From Oscillospiraceae bacterium (GTDB lineage: Bacteria > Bacillota > Clostridia > Oscillospirales > Oscillospiraceae), in the NCBI GenBank assembly GCA_015067545.1, contig SVMG01000007.1, positions 1 through 64,000 of the forward strand: 64,000 bases of DNA, given 5' to 3'. Position 1 is the stretch's first letter. Each line of letters begins with the position of its first letter. Both the position numbers and the translations under genes were made by a program. Positions 30,544 to 38,043 of this stretch are shown here, piece by piece. Under the pieces are notes generated by a model that was not told where the DNA came from, searched no databases, and worked only from the letters and a program-made list of their open reading frames with translations.

Positions 30544-31315
30544 CGTAAAGATCCACCCTTTCCGCCTTTCGGCATTTTCCAGTTCCTGCGTCGATGGTAA
30601 AGAGCACCGCTTCCAGCTTGGTTGGGCCATTGGCCCACTGATAACGACTGGGGATATCGCCCCGGAATTTGGCAATGGACAATTCCGGGCGGATGCCCAG
30701 CACCGAATGGTTGGGGCCGGTCATACCCAGGTCGGTCACATAGCCTGTGCCGCCGGGTAAAATTTGGGTATCCGCAGTGGGCACATGGGTATGCGTGCCC
30801 CAAACCGCACTGACACGGCCATCCAGCATGTAGCCCATGGCCAGCTTTTCCGCGGTGGCTTCTGCATGCATCTCCACAAGGATGATCTTTGCGTCAATGT
30901 CCTTGAGGATCTTGTCGATCATCAAAAAGGGATTGTCCGGGCCGTAATCCATATTGCAACGGCCGATCAGATCGATCACTGCCACAGGGCCTGCCTTGGT
31001 CTCATAGATCCCATAGCCCCGTCCAGGCACCTGGGGGGCATAATTGGCAGGACGCAGGATCCGGGTGCAATCGTCCATGAAGGTAGCAATCTCCCGCTTG
31101 CCCCAGGTATGGTTGCCCATGGTAATCACATCCGCACCGGCATCCAGAATATCCTCTGCCTGGTCAGGGGTGATACCCACAACGCTGGCATTTTCCCCAT
31201 TGACCACCACAAAATCCGCATTACATTTCCGTTTCAGATAACGCAATGAGCGTTTGATCCGGTCCATGCCCGGACCGCCCACCACGTCACCAACGGTCAA
31301 AACTTTCAAATCCAT
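30521..31315 (-). CDS. ymdB: YmdB-type 2',3'-cyclic nucleotide phosphodiesterase
   Basis: A 264-residue calcineurin-like protein of TIGR00282: VLTVGDVVGGPGMDRI (Asp10), VVNGENASVVGIT (Glu41, Asn42), ITMGNHTWGKREI (Asn68, His69), VEMHAEATAEK, and VWGTHTHVPTADTQILPGGTGYVTDLGMTGP. In Bacillus YmdB controls the switch between motility and biofilm and affects many transcripts. It is first of an operon running into the Mre11-like gene. Good family match over the whole length. Confidence 0.94.
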   Translation of the reverse strand: MDLKVLTVGDVVGGPGMDRIKRSLRYLKRKCNADFVVVNGENASVVGITPDQAEDILDAGADVITMGNHTWGKREIATFMDDCTRILRPANYAPQVPGRGYGIYETKAGPVAVIDLIGRCNMDYGPDNPFLMIDKILKDIDAKIILVEMHAEATAEKLAMGYMLDGRVSAVWGTHTHVPTADTQILPGGTGYVTDLGMTGPNHSVLGIRPELSIAKFRGDIPSRYQWANGPTKLEAVLFTIDAGTGKCRKAERVDLYDENSAQR

Positions 31316-31337
31316 AGGATTTCCTCATTTCTATCAC

Positions 31338-32489
31338 TTATCGCACGGACTTGGCATATTCCGTAGGTGTGAAGCCCACTTTGTCCTTAAATTGCCGGGA
31401 AAAATGGTGCACAGTGGAATAATGGAGTGCCTCGGCGATCTCCGTAAAGTTCATATTGCCCTCCCGGATCATCTGTTTGCTCTCCTGGATCTTAATGCGG
31501 CGGATATACTCGCCGGGCGAGATCTGCAAATTTTTGTGGAACAGCGCCGTCATATAGCTGGGGCTTACGTCCACCATCCGGGCCACATGGGGCACGGAGA
31601 GCTTTTCCCGGATGTGGGTGCTGATATATTGCTGCGCTCGGCAAATGATCTCATTTTCCGAATTCAGCGAATTGGACGCCATCAGCTTGGTGGCAGGCTC
31701 CTGATGCCGCAGCAGCAGGAGCAGCAGCTGGGTCAGCTGTGCTGCGATCATATCGATGGACCAGAGATCCTTGCGATCCAGTTCCCGGATCATCTGTTGG
31801 ATCAAGGTCACTCCCGCCTGGGACGGACGGAGCTTGCGGTTCAGAAGCGCATCCAGATTGCCATCCTGAACTTCAAAAGACAGTGTCACATACCGGGGTG
31901 CAACATCCATGTCCGCATACTGCATATGCCACTGATTAGGGCCGTACAGCACCATATCGCCCTGTTCCAGCACCAATTCCTGGCCGTCCGTCACGGAATG
32001 CATGGTGCCTTGATCCACATAGGTCAGCTCCAGCACGGGATGGGCTTCGCCGGCAAAGAAGAAGCCCTTTTCCTTTTCATGGTAGAAGAAGGTATAGATC
32101 CCGGAAACACGCATGTTGCTCTGTACATGCTCACAGCCCAAGCAGGATTCCTGATCAATAATACGGGGCAGCTGATCCATGCACAGCTGTGCTCCTGCTC
32201 TTTCCCGGCGCAAGGGCGCCAGGTAAAAATAATTGTTAGCATAAATACAAACGGGCTGATCCAAATAAAAGGAGTCGAATTTTTCACCGTCTGAAGAAAC
32301 AGAAAGCACAGTCATGCTGCCGTTAGGCAGAATTCGGACATCCGACGCAGCCTGATAGACTGTCTGCTTTTCCCAGTCCAGCTCCACCTGCTGGGTCAGC
32401 TTTGCTTCCCGGAGGATATCCTCCGGATTCCGGTCAGGCTCTCGCACGCCGTATTTGTAAAAGCCAAATTGATTCAGATGTTGGATCAT
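31338..32489 (-). CDS. AraC family transcriptional regulator
   Basis: A 383-residue regulator. The first 115 residues are of unknown fold (IQHLNQFGFYKYGVREPDRN), followed by a cupin effector domain (about 140-230: FFFAGEAHPVLELTYVDQGTMHSVTDG) and the C-terminal double helix-turn-helix (about 280-380: LSVPHVARMVDVSPSYMTALF, MNFTEIAEALHYSTVHHFSRQFKDKVGFTPTEY). Longer than the standard AraC because of the N-terminal extension. Located between obg and ymdB; no sugar genes are next to it, so target genes are unknown. Confidence 0.9.
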   Translation of the reverse strand: MIQHLNQFGFYKYGVREPDRNPEDILREAKLTQQVELDWEKQTVYQAASDVRILPNGSMTVLSVSSDGEKFDSFYLDQPVCIYANNYFYLAPLRRERAGAQLCMDQLPRIIDQESCLGCEHVQSNMRVSGIYTFFYHEKEKGFFFAGEAHPVLELTYVDQGTMHSVTDGQELVLEQGDMVLYGPNQWHMQYADMDVAPRYVTLSFEVQDGNLDALLNRKLRPSQAGVTLIQQMIRELDRKDLWSIDMIAAQLTQLLLLLLRHQEPATKLMASNSLNSENEIICRAQQYISTHIREKLSVPHVARMVDVSPSYMTALFHKNLQISPGEYIRRIKIQESKQMIREGNMNFTEIAEALHYSTVHHFSRQFKDKVGFTPTEYAKSVR

Positions 32490-32515
32490 ATTTCTCTACC
32501 CCCAAAAAAGAAAGA

Positions 32516-32541
32516 ATGGGGTCACCAAGTGGTGACCCCAT
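32516..32541 (-). terminator. Terminator of obg
   Basis: Stem ATGGGGTCACC/GGTGACCCCAT with small loop; on the minus strand followed by a T-rich tract. Confidence 0.8.
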
Positions 32542-32576
32542 CATTATACTAAAAAAAGTTGAAAATGGCAAATACT

Positions 32577-33857
32577 TTATTTCTGATATTCAAACTCAAA
32601 ATTATAAATATCCACTGTATCCCCATCTTGGATGCCCATTTCCTCCAGTCGGGTGAATAATCCGCATTTTCTCAGCTGCAGATCAAAATAATTTCGCGCC
32701 TCATAATCGTCGAAATTGATATTTTCAACCAGCCGTTCCAGCCATGTACCGGTGACCAGCCAGGTGTTGCCGTAATGGTCGATCTCCAGGGCGTTGGGAT
32801 CGGATATCTCCTCAACAGGTGCCACATAATCCGGCTCATAGATGGTGACCGGAGGCAATGTCTGCAATCTGCCTGCCACGATGCGCATCAATTCCCGGGT
32901 ACCCTGGGTCGTACCTGCTGAGATCTCGTACATATCGCAGCCTGCAGCCTCTACAACTGCGCGCAGACGCTGAAGATTGTCACTTTCCGGGGGCAGCAGA
33001 TCACATTTATTCGCCGCCACGATCATGGGGCGGTTGCTCAGGTCAACACTGTAATTGGCCAATTCGTCGCAGATGGCGTTAAAATCCTCTACGGGGTCTC
33101 TGCCCTCGCTGCCGGATACGTCCACCACATGGACAAGCAAACGGCAACGGTCAATATGCCGAAGAAAATCATGTCCCAAGCCCAATCCCTCTGCCGCACC
33201 TTCAATAATGCCGGGGATGTCCGCCATAACAAATGACACGCCCTCATCCACATAGATCACGCCCAGATTGGGAAACAGTGTGGTGAAGTGGTAGTTGGCG
33301 ATCTTCGGCCGGGCATTGGAGGTAACGGACAGCAGTGTGGACTTTCCCACATTGGGGAAGCCCACCAGGCCCACATCCGCCAGCAGCTTCAGCTCCAGGA
33401 TCACATCCCGTTCCTGGCCCTTAAGGCCGGCTTTTGCAAACCGGGGGACTTGACGGGTGGGGGTTGCATAGTGGGCATTGCCCCAGCCGCCGCGGCCACC
33501 CTTGGCAAGGACAAAATCCTCACCGGAGGACATGTCCACGATAATCGCATTGGTCTCGGCATCCCGAACCACCGTACCCCGGGGCACCTGGATAATAAGA
33601 GGCTCTCCCCTTTTGCCGTTCATCTTCCGGCCCTGGCCGTTGATACCGGCCTGGGCGACATATTTGCGCTTATAGCGAAAATCCAGCAGTGTGGACAGAT
33701 TGTCGTTGACCCGCAGGATCACACTGCCGCCATGACCGCCGTCGCCGCCGTCCGGGCCGCCGGCTGCCACGTATTTTTCTCTGTGGAAGGCCACCGCGCC
33801 GTCGCCGCCTCTGCCGCCGCAAACGGTGATACGCACCTTATCTACAAACATTTCCAT
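32577..33857 (-). CDS. obg: Obg/CgtA ribosome-associated GTPase
   Basis: A 426-residue GTPase. Obg glycine-rich domain 1-160 (GGRGGDGAVAFHREKYVAAGGPDGGDGGHGG), G domain with GFPNVGKST, switch region NYHFTTLFPNLG, DIPGIIEGA, and NKCD; C-terminal OCT domain about 345-426. Acts in 50S assembly and stress control. ATG 33857 has GGAAGGAGGAACG; an ATG two codons later is possible. Lies downstream of rplU-prp-rpmA as in Bacillus, though with repeat sequence and a terminator between. Confidence 0.96.
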   Translation of the reverse strand: MEMFVDKVRITVCGGRGGDGAVAFHREKYVAAGGPDGGDGGHGGSVILRVNDNLSTLLDFRYKRKYVAQAGINGQGRKMNGKRGEPLIIQVPRGTVVRDAETNAIIVDMSSGEDFVLAKGGRGGWGNAHYATPTRQVPRFAKAGLKGQERDVILELKLLADVGLVGFPNVGKSTLLSVTSNARPKIANYHFTTLFPNLGVIYVDEGVSFVMADIPGIIEGAAEGLGLGHDFLRHIDRCRLLVHVVDVSGSEGRDPVEDFNAICDELANYSVDLSNRPMIVAANKCDLLPPESDNLQRLRAVVEAAGCDMYEISAGTTQGTRELMRIVAGRLQTLPPVTIYEPDYVAPVEEISDPNALEIDHYGNTWLVTGTWLERLVENINFDDYEARNYFDLQLRKCGLFTRLEEMGIQDGDTVDIYNFEFEYQK

Positions 33858-33879
33858 AGTCGTTCCTCCTTCCGTCGGA

Positions 33880-33986
33880 ATGGAAAATTGATAATTGAAA
33901 ATGGAAAATGATCTCATTTCTATCATTGTTCTCATTCATTTTCAAAAAATACCACAATTTTCAACTTTCAATTCTCAACTTTCAAT
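33880..33986. repeat. AT-rich inverted repeat region between rpmA and obg
   Basis: Loosely repeated words TGGAAAATTGATAATTGAAA, GGAAAATGA and, in inverse sense, TTTTCAACTTTCAATTCTCA; the two halves are imperfect inverted copies around 33935. No gene. Possibly a degraded miniature inverted-repeat element. Confidence 0.5.
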
Positions 33987-33988
33987 AA

Positions 33989-34017
33989 AAAACTGCCGCA
34001 GGTTATGCGGCAGTTTT
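33989..34017 (-). terminator. Terminator of rplU-prp-rpmA
   Basis: Perfect 12-bp stem AAAACTGCCGCA/TGCGGCAGTTTT with 5-nt loop just after rpmA. Confidence 0.9.
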
Positions 34018-34026
34018 CCGAACTAA

Positions 34027-34308
34027 TTACTGCTCGGCGTACACGGAGCACTGCCGACGATCCTTGCCCTTGCGCTCAAACTTGACAACGCCGTCAACCA
34101 GAGCGAACAGAGTGTCATCCTTGCCGATACCAACATTGGTGCCGGGATGGATGTGAGTACCTCTCTGACGAACCAGGATGTTACCGGCCAGAACAAACTG
34201 ACCGTCTGCACGCTTAACGCCCAGGCGCTTGGCCTCGGAGTCACGGCCGTTCTTGGTGGAACCGCCGCCCTTGTGGTGAGCGAAGAACTGAATACCAATT
34301 TTCAGCAT
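34027..34308 (-). CDS. rpmA: 50S ribosomal protein L27 with N-terminal extension
   Basis: A 93-residue L27. The N-terminus [21 protein letters not shown] carries the Firmicutes extension whose cleavage site after QFFA is cut by Prp before the protein can work in the peptidyl transferase centre. Core motifs follow: [49 protein letters not shown] 34308 has GGAGGTGTAACACC. Last gene of rplU-prp-rpmA. Confidence 0.97.
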   Translation of the reverse strand: MLKIGIQFFAHHKGGGSTKNGRDSEAKRLGVKRADGQFVLAGNILVRQRGTHIHPGTNVGIGKDDTLFALVDGVVKFERKGKDRRQCSVYAEQ

Positions 34309-34312
34309 GGTG

Positions 34313-34636
34313 TTACACCTCCATAACTTCGATATAATCAGGATAATCATCCCGCATGTTGCAAAGAGTTACCAGCATTCCGGCAAGCACTGCCTGGACG
34401 GTTTCCTCTTCATCGCAGGATGCGGGGAGGGTCAGGGTGATGCGAGCATCCTCTTCCTTGACCCGGACCTTGGCCTTTGCGCCACACACATCATTGATGG
34501 TGGCCTCTGCCATGGTCACAACAGCGGAGATCGCAGCGCAGACGATGTCGCTGCCGCTTTCGGCATAACCGCTGTGTCCGGAAACGGTGAAACCGGTAAT
34601 GCGGTCACCTTCCGTGAAAAATTCGCATTTTGTCAT
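34313..34636 (-). CDS. prp: Ribosomal-processing cysteine protease Prp
   Basis: A 107-residue YsxB/Prp protein. The catalytic pair lies in [18 protein letters not shown] (His21, Cys33). It removes the N-terminal extension of L27, whose gene starts 4 nt downstream, exactly the Staphylococcus/Bacillus arrangement. ATG 34636 sits 7 nt after the rplU stop, probably translated by coupling; a TTG at 34642 is an alternative start. Confidence 0.94.
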   Translation of the reverse strand: MTKCEFFTEGDRITGFTVSGHSGYAESGSDIVCAAISAVVTMAEATINDVCGAKAKVRVKEEDARITLTLPASCDEEETVQAVLAGMLVTLCNMRDDYPDYIEVMEV

Positions 34637-34642
34637 AGCCAA

Positions 34643-34954
34643 TTACAGAGCGATCTTGGTGATCTCAACCTTGGTGTAAGGCTGACGGTGACCGATCTTC
34701 TTCTTCTCGTTCTTCTTGGCCTTGTAGCGGAAGATGGTGATCTTCTTGCCCTTGCCATTCTTAACGACCTTGGCCTCGACCTTAGCGCCCTCCACAACGG
34801 GAGTGCCGATCTTGGTGTTCTCGCCATCCAGGACAGCCAGAACCTGCTCGAAGTTGACGGTGGAAGCCTCCTCAGCGTTCAGCTTCTCAACGAAGATGAC
34901 ATCGCCCTCAGAGACGGTGTACTGCTTGCCACCGGTCACGATAACTGCTTTCAT
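34643..34954 (-). CDS. rplU: 50S ribosomal protein L21
   Basis: A 103-residue L21: [25 protein letters not shown], central [27 protein letters not shown], and the signature [31 protein letters not shown] 34954 has AGGTGAAACAA upstream; an in-frame start 9 nt earlier overlaps this site. First gene of the operon with a leader RNA. Confidence 0.97.
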   Translation of the reverse strand: MKAVIVTGGKQYTVSEGDVIFVEKLNAEEASTVNFEQVLAVLDGENTKIGTPVVEGAKVEAKVVKNGKGKKITIFRYKAKKNEKKKIGHRQPYTKVEITKIAL

Positions 34955-34965
34955 TTGTTTCACCT

Positions 34966-35040
34966 ACTTTATATTGTGTAGTCTCGCTCTGAAGGCGTGA
35001 CACTTGCATGCCAACTTAAGCCCATTCGATGCGGCTGGAC
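34966..35040 (-). ncRNA. L21 leader-like RNA element upstream of rplU
   Basis: Between the promoter and rplU lies a structured leader with GGGCTTAAGTTGGCATGCAA and GTCACGCCTTCAGAGCGAGA segments, resembling the L21 leader known in Firmicutes, thought to let L21 or a partner control its own operon. Assignment is from memory of the motif, not a covariance model. Confidence 0.55.
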
Positions 35041-35041
35041 T

Positions 35042-35070
35042 ATTTTAGCATCGAAAGCAGGAAATGTCAA
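35042..35070 (-). promoter_or_regulatory. Promoter of rplU-prp-rpmA
   Basis: Minus strand TTGACA (35070-35065), 17-nt spacer, TAAAAT (35047-35042). Confidence 0.85.
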
Positions 35071-35112
35071 GGGGAATTTCAAGGTTTTTCTGCATTTTTG
35101 CGAGCATTTTGG

Positions 35113-35172
35113 AATAAAGGATTGTCATTGCGAGCCAGTGCTCACACTGGCGTGGCAATCCGCTCCTTTATT
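35113..35172. repeat. Palindromic repeat overlapping the end of the small XRE gene
   Basis: Outer arms AATAAAGGA (35113-35121) and TCCTTTATT (35164-35172), then GGATTG..CAATCC and the inner hairpin GCCAGTG-CTCA-CACTGGC. This sequence type (ATTGCGAGCC...GTGGCAATCC) is a familiar scattered repeat in clostridial genomes. The stop codon of the XRE gene lies within the right arm. Confidence 0.65.
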
Positions 35173-35371
35173 CTTCTGTAATAACCAATAATTCGTTCGG
35201 AGTACAATCCAGCAACAGGCACATTGTCTCAATATTCTCATATTGAATGGATTTGGTTTCGTTATTAACCATTTTGTTGAAATTTTGATAACTCATACCC
35301 AGCTGTTTATATAGCCAGTATTTTGTCTTTCCCTGCTTTTCCAGCAACTCCAACGCATTGAGTTTAATCAT
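35168..35371 (-). CDS. Small XRE (Cro/CI) family transcriptional regulator
   Basis: A 67-residue stand-alone helix-turn-helix protein: LELLEKQGKTKYWLYKQLGMSYQNFNKMVNNE forms the HTH and LLDCTPNELLVI the closing helix of this Clostridia/Lactobacillales subgroup. ATG 35371 follows GGGAGAATATCTT. Divergent from a Cys-rich miniprotein gene, AT-rich compared with flanks. It probably represses its own promoter and that of the divergent gene through the repeats at 35392 and 35452. Confidence 0.8.
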   Translation of the reverse strand: MIKLNALELLEKQGKTKYWLYKQLGMSYQNFNKMVNNETKSIQYENIETMCLLLDCTPNELLVITEE

Positions 35372-35391
35372 AAGATATTCTCCCATCACTC

Positions 35392-35461
35392 ATGTAATAA
35401 TGAGATAATACCCATAATTGACCCTTTACATATAGACTGTTGCATTATATAATGTAATAAT
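35392..35461. promoter_or_regulatory. Pair of 10-bp direct repeats flanking the divergent promoter
   Basis: ATGTAATAAT occurs at 35392-35401 and again at 35452-35461, exactly 60 bp apart (about six helical turns), on both sides of the rightward promoter. Good candidate operators for the small XRE protein. Confidence 0.5.
35425..35453 (+). promoter_or_regulatory. Promoter of the Cys-rich miniprotein
   Basis: TTTACA (35425-35430), 17-nt spacer, TATAAT (35448-35453). Confidence 0.7.
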
Positions 35462-35482
35462 CTACTTGTATCGGAGGTTTCT

Positions 35483-35680
35483 ATGATCATTGACATAACC
35501 GGAACCATTCTCACCCCCGGAAACAATGGAGATAATTGCCTTGGCAATGGCGAACACGACGGTATCGAATGCTGTTGCGATGAATGCGATTATTTACTGT
35601 GCTGTTTGGGAGAACGCTTTCCGTCCGAATGCCCGCAATGTACGGACATGGATTGTCCGCACTCCCCCACACATACATAA
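35483..35680 (+). CDS. Cys-rich small acidic protein
   Basis: A 65-residue acidic protein with nine Cys arranged as ...CLGNGEHDGIECCCDECDYLLCCLG...CPQCTDMDC. No signal peptide. It may bind zinc or another metal. ATG 35483 is preceded by GGAGGT, and a good promoter lies upstream. Divergent from the small XRE regulator. I do not recognise a family. Confidence 0.6.
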   Translation: MIIDITGTILTPGNNGDNCLGNGEHDGIECCCDECDYLLCCLGERFPSECPQCTDMDCPHSPTHT

Positions 35681-35728
35681 AACCACATAATTTTTTCTTA
35701 TGGCATCTGCTTTGTAACCTCTCTGTTA

Positions 35729-35757
35729 TTGCTTTTGCTGTCTCCTCCTTGTATAAT
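35729..35757 (+). promoter_or_regulatory. Promoter of the zinc-ribbon metallopeptidase gene
   Basis: TTGCTT (35729-35734), 17-nt spacer, TATAAT (35752-35757). Confidence 0.75.
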
Positions 35758-35790
35758 ATAAATATCTCAGAAAAAGAATGGAGGATGCAT

Positions 35791-37665
35791 ATGCTTTGTA
35801 AAAACTGCGGTGCACAATTACCCGATGAGGTGGAATTCTGCCCCGATTGCGGTGCTTCTCAGCACACTTCCACAGAACAGCCCACCATTTTGACCGAAAT
35901 GACCCCGCCGGACTCCCCTGCCCCTGTGGCAACCCTGGAGTGCGCGCCCAAAAAGCGAAAAACCGGTCTGATCGTCAGCCTTGCGGCGGTGCTGGCGGTC
36001 GCAGTGTTGATCGCGGGCTTGTTGCTGGGCAAATCCTTATTCAATGGCACGGACACAGACACAGACACAGATACAGAGCCCTCTGCCTCCTCAACTGTGC
36101 CCTCGTCCTCTCAGCTCACTTCTCAGCCTGCACCCGAAAAGGTCGAGCTGGTCATCTCCCCCGCGAAATTGACCTTCGAAATGACCGACGCCGATGTAAC
36201 AAAATTCTACGAGCTTCTGGATCAGTGCAAAACCGCGGCATTAAACGGCCAAAGCGGCGATGATGTCATGAAAATCTCTGATGCCCTTGACGATCAGTAT
36301 GAATACATGGACAGTCAGCTCAGCATCGCAATGGTACTGTACTACTGCGATCTGCAGGACGAAAGTGCCAGCCAGCGGTATCTGGACTGCACAGAGCAGG
36401 TGACTCAGGCCAACAACGATTATCTGGAAATGGCAAAAGTGCTCTATGACTCGGATTTCCCCGCAAAGGAGCGTTTCTTCGAGGAATGGACAGATCTGGA
36501 TCTGGCTATGCTTAAAGCCTATACTCCGGAGGTCATGGCGCTGCGCCAGCGTAACTCTGAAATCACGGTCGCTTACCAGGACCTGCAGAATGACCCCGAT
36601 ATGTACACAAAAATGGTGCCCCTGTACATCGAGATGGTCCAAAACAACAACCGTATGGCTCATATCTTCGGCTATGCAAACTACTATGAATATGCTTATG
36701 ATCTGGTCTACGATCGCGACTACGGCCAGGATCAGGTTGCCACAATGCGCACATTGGTGGGCACTTACATGCCCCAGACCATTGACACGCTTATGGACGA
36801 TCTGATCGCTGAGATCGGACAGCTGAGCAACAACCAGCAGATGAAGCTGTCCGCATTTATGCAGAATGCCTTTACAGACACCTATGTTGATGAGATTGAA
36901 GGTTATTTGGCAACTCTGCCTCAGCAAGCCCGGGATGCAATGCTGGATATGTTTGACGGCAATATCCTTCTGATGAGCAATATGGACAACGGTCAGGAGG
37001 GTGCATTCACGACTTCTGTCGGACAGAATCGCTACGTGTGCTTCTTTGGCCCCGGTTACAGCAGTCCTATGACCGCCATCCATGAGGTGGGTCACTACTA
37101 TGGCTGCCAGTATACCGATTTGAACGATCTGCCTCTGGATCTGGCTGAAACTCAATCCCAGGGCAACGAATGGCTGTTCATGAGCTACCTGGAAAATGAA
37201 ATGGGTAAGACCCTGTACAATGTAGCAGTAGATTACACGCTGTATGAATCCCTGTGTACGATTATGATCAGTGTGATCGTTGACGAATTCGAGCAGCAGG
37301 TATACACCCATCCCGACATCGCCGGACTGACCAGCGATAAACTGGATGCCATCATGGCCGATGTTTGCAAAAACTATGGTGGCATCGACTTCATCAGCAG
37401 CGTCGCGGCAGATATTCAGCAGTATTGGCGACTGGTGGTTGTTGAGCAGCCTGTGTATTACATCAGCTACGGCGTTTCGGCCATCTCTGCCATCAATATT
37501 TTCACCATTGCTGACGAAGATTACCAGGAAGCAGTTGATATTTACTGCAGTCTGATCGAAAGTGTGGATCTGGAGGAAGGATTCCTTGGAAATATTCAGG
37601 ACGCAGGCCTGGACGGCCCCTTTGATGATGAGGTTTATTTGAAATTGCAGGCCATGTGCGGCTGA
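35791..37665 (+). CDS. Membrane-anchored zinc-ribbon protein with M3-like metallopeptidase domain
   Basis: A 624-residue protein. Residues 1-22 are a zinc ribbon (LCKNCGAQLPDEVEFCPDCG; Cys3, 6, 17, 20), a membrane helix lies at 58-81, a low-complexity Asp-Thr repeat (DTDTDTDTE, 88-96) and Ser-rich linker follow, and residues about 125-624 are a helical domain with HEVGH at 431-435 and a downstream Glu-containing helix (LAETQSQGNEWLFMSYLE), as in M3/oligoendopeptidase F metalloproteases. So the peptidase should face outward and the zinc ribbon inward. ATG 35791 has GGAGG 6 nt upstream; ATG 35785 is too close to it. Substrate unknown. Confidence 0.78.
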   Translation: MLCKNCGAQLPDEVEFCPDCGASQHTSTEQPTILTEMTPPDSPAPVATLECAPKKRKTGLIVSLAAVLAVAVLIAGLLLGKSLFNGTDTDTDTDTEPSASSTVPSSSQLTSQPAPEKVELVISPAKLTFEMTDADVTKFYELLDQCKTAALNGQSGDDVMKISDALDDQYEYMDSQLSIAMVLYYCDLQDESASQRYLDCTEQVTQANNDYLEMAKVLYDSDFPAKERFFEEWTDLDLAMLKAYTPEVMALRQRNSEITVAYQDLQNDPDMYTKMVPLYIEMVQNNNRMAHIFGYANYYEYAYDLVYDRDYGQDQVATMRTLVGTYMPQTIDTLMDDLIAEIGQLSNNQQMKLSAFMQNAFTDTYVDEIEGYLATLPQQARDAMLDMFDGNILLMSNMDNGQEGAFTTSVGQNRYVCFFGPGYSSPMTAIHEVGHYYGCQYTDLNDLPLDLAETQSQGNEWLFMSYLENEMGKTLYNVAVDYTLYESLCTIMISVIVDEFEQQVYTHPDIAGLTSDKLDAIMADVCKNYGGIDFISSVAADIQQYWRLVVVEQPVYYISYGVSAISAINIFTIADEDYQEAVDIYCSLIESVDLEEGFLGNIQDAGLDGPFDDEVYLKLQAMCG

Positions 37666-37709
37666 TCGTCATTAAACAATTCAATTTTTTAAATTTCCTA
37701 AAAAAACGC

Positions 37710-37738
37710 TTGACAAAACATCCCTGCTGGGTTATAAT
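37710..37738 (+). promoter_or_regulatory. Promoter of tRNA-Val
   Basis: TTGACA (37710-37715), 17-nt spacer, TATAAT (37733-37738). Confidence 0.9.
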
Positions 37739-37751
37739 CTGTCATGCGTCT

Positions 37752-37828
37752 GGACGATTAGCTCAGCTGGCTAGAGCATCCGCTTGACGTGCGGAAGGTC
37801 ATAGGTTCGAGTCCTATATCGTCCACCA
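37752..37828 (+). tRNA. tRNA-Val (anticodon GAC)
   Basis: Acceptor GGACGAT pairs with ATCGTCC; D arm GCTC...GAGC; anticodon stem TCCGC/GCGGA with loop TTGACGT, anticodon GAC; T arm ATAGG-TTCGAGT-CCTAT; discriminator A and encoded CCA (37826-37828). Its last 22 nt (37807-37828) are repeated twice downstream. Confidence 0.93.
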
Positions 37829-37834
37829 AAAAAG

Positions 37835-37865
37835 AAAGACCACCCAAATGGGTGGTCTTTTTTTC
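37835..37865 (+). terminator. Terminator of tRNA-Val
   Basis: Eleven-bp stem AAAGACCACCC/GGGTGGTCTTT, loop AAAT, then a T run. Confidence 0.9.
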
Positions 37866-37874
37866 TAATAGGTG

Positions 37875-37999
37875 TAGGACTCGAACCGATCTAAATGCAA
37901 CAGTCCGGTGGACTGTTGCTTGCCGGGTTAGGGCCCCGGCGACACCTTAATTTTTCTGTAAAGCAGAAAAATGCAACTCGAGTCCTATATCGTCCACCA
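37875..37999 (+). repeat. tRNA-Val-tail module, copy 1
   Basis: Outer stem TAGGACTCGA (37875-37884) with TCGAGTCCTA (37978-37987), the left arm being the reverse complement of the tRNA T arm. Inside are three hairpins: GCAACAGTCC/GGACTGTTGC, GCCGGG/CCCGGC and TTTTTCTG/CAGAAAAA-type, with GACACCTTAA between the last two. It ends with a perfect 22-nt copy of the tRNA-Val 3' end including CCA (37978-37999), followed by its own terminator hairpin (38006-38029). Confidence 0.85.
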
Positions 38000-38005
38000 A
38001 AAAGG

Positions 38006-38035
38006 AAACCACACCGTTTGGTGTGGTTTTTCTTT
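38006..38035 (+). terminator. Terminator-like hairpin after module copy 1
   Basis: Stem AAACCACACC/GGTGTGGTTT, loop GTTT, then a long T run; sequence differs from the hairpins after the tRNA and after copy 2 although the position is the same. Confidence 0.8.
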
Positions 38036-38043
38036 TTTTCGGC

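Noticed and set aside
36050-36078. Phase-variable microsatellite (ACAGAC repeats) in the metallopeptidase
   Set aside because: The 6-bp units keep frame whatever their number, so slippage would only alter linker length, not switch the gene.
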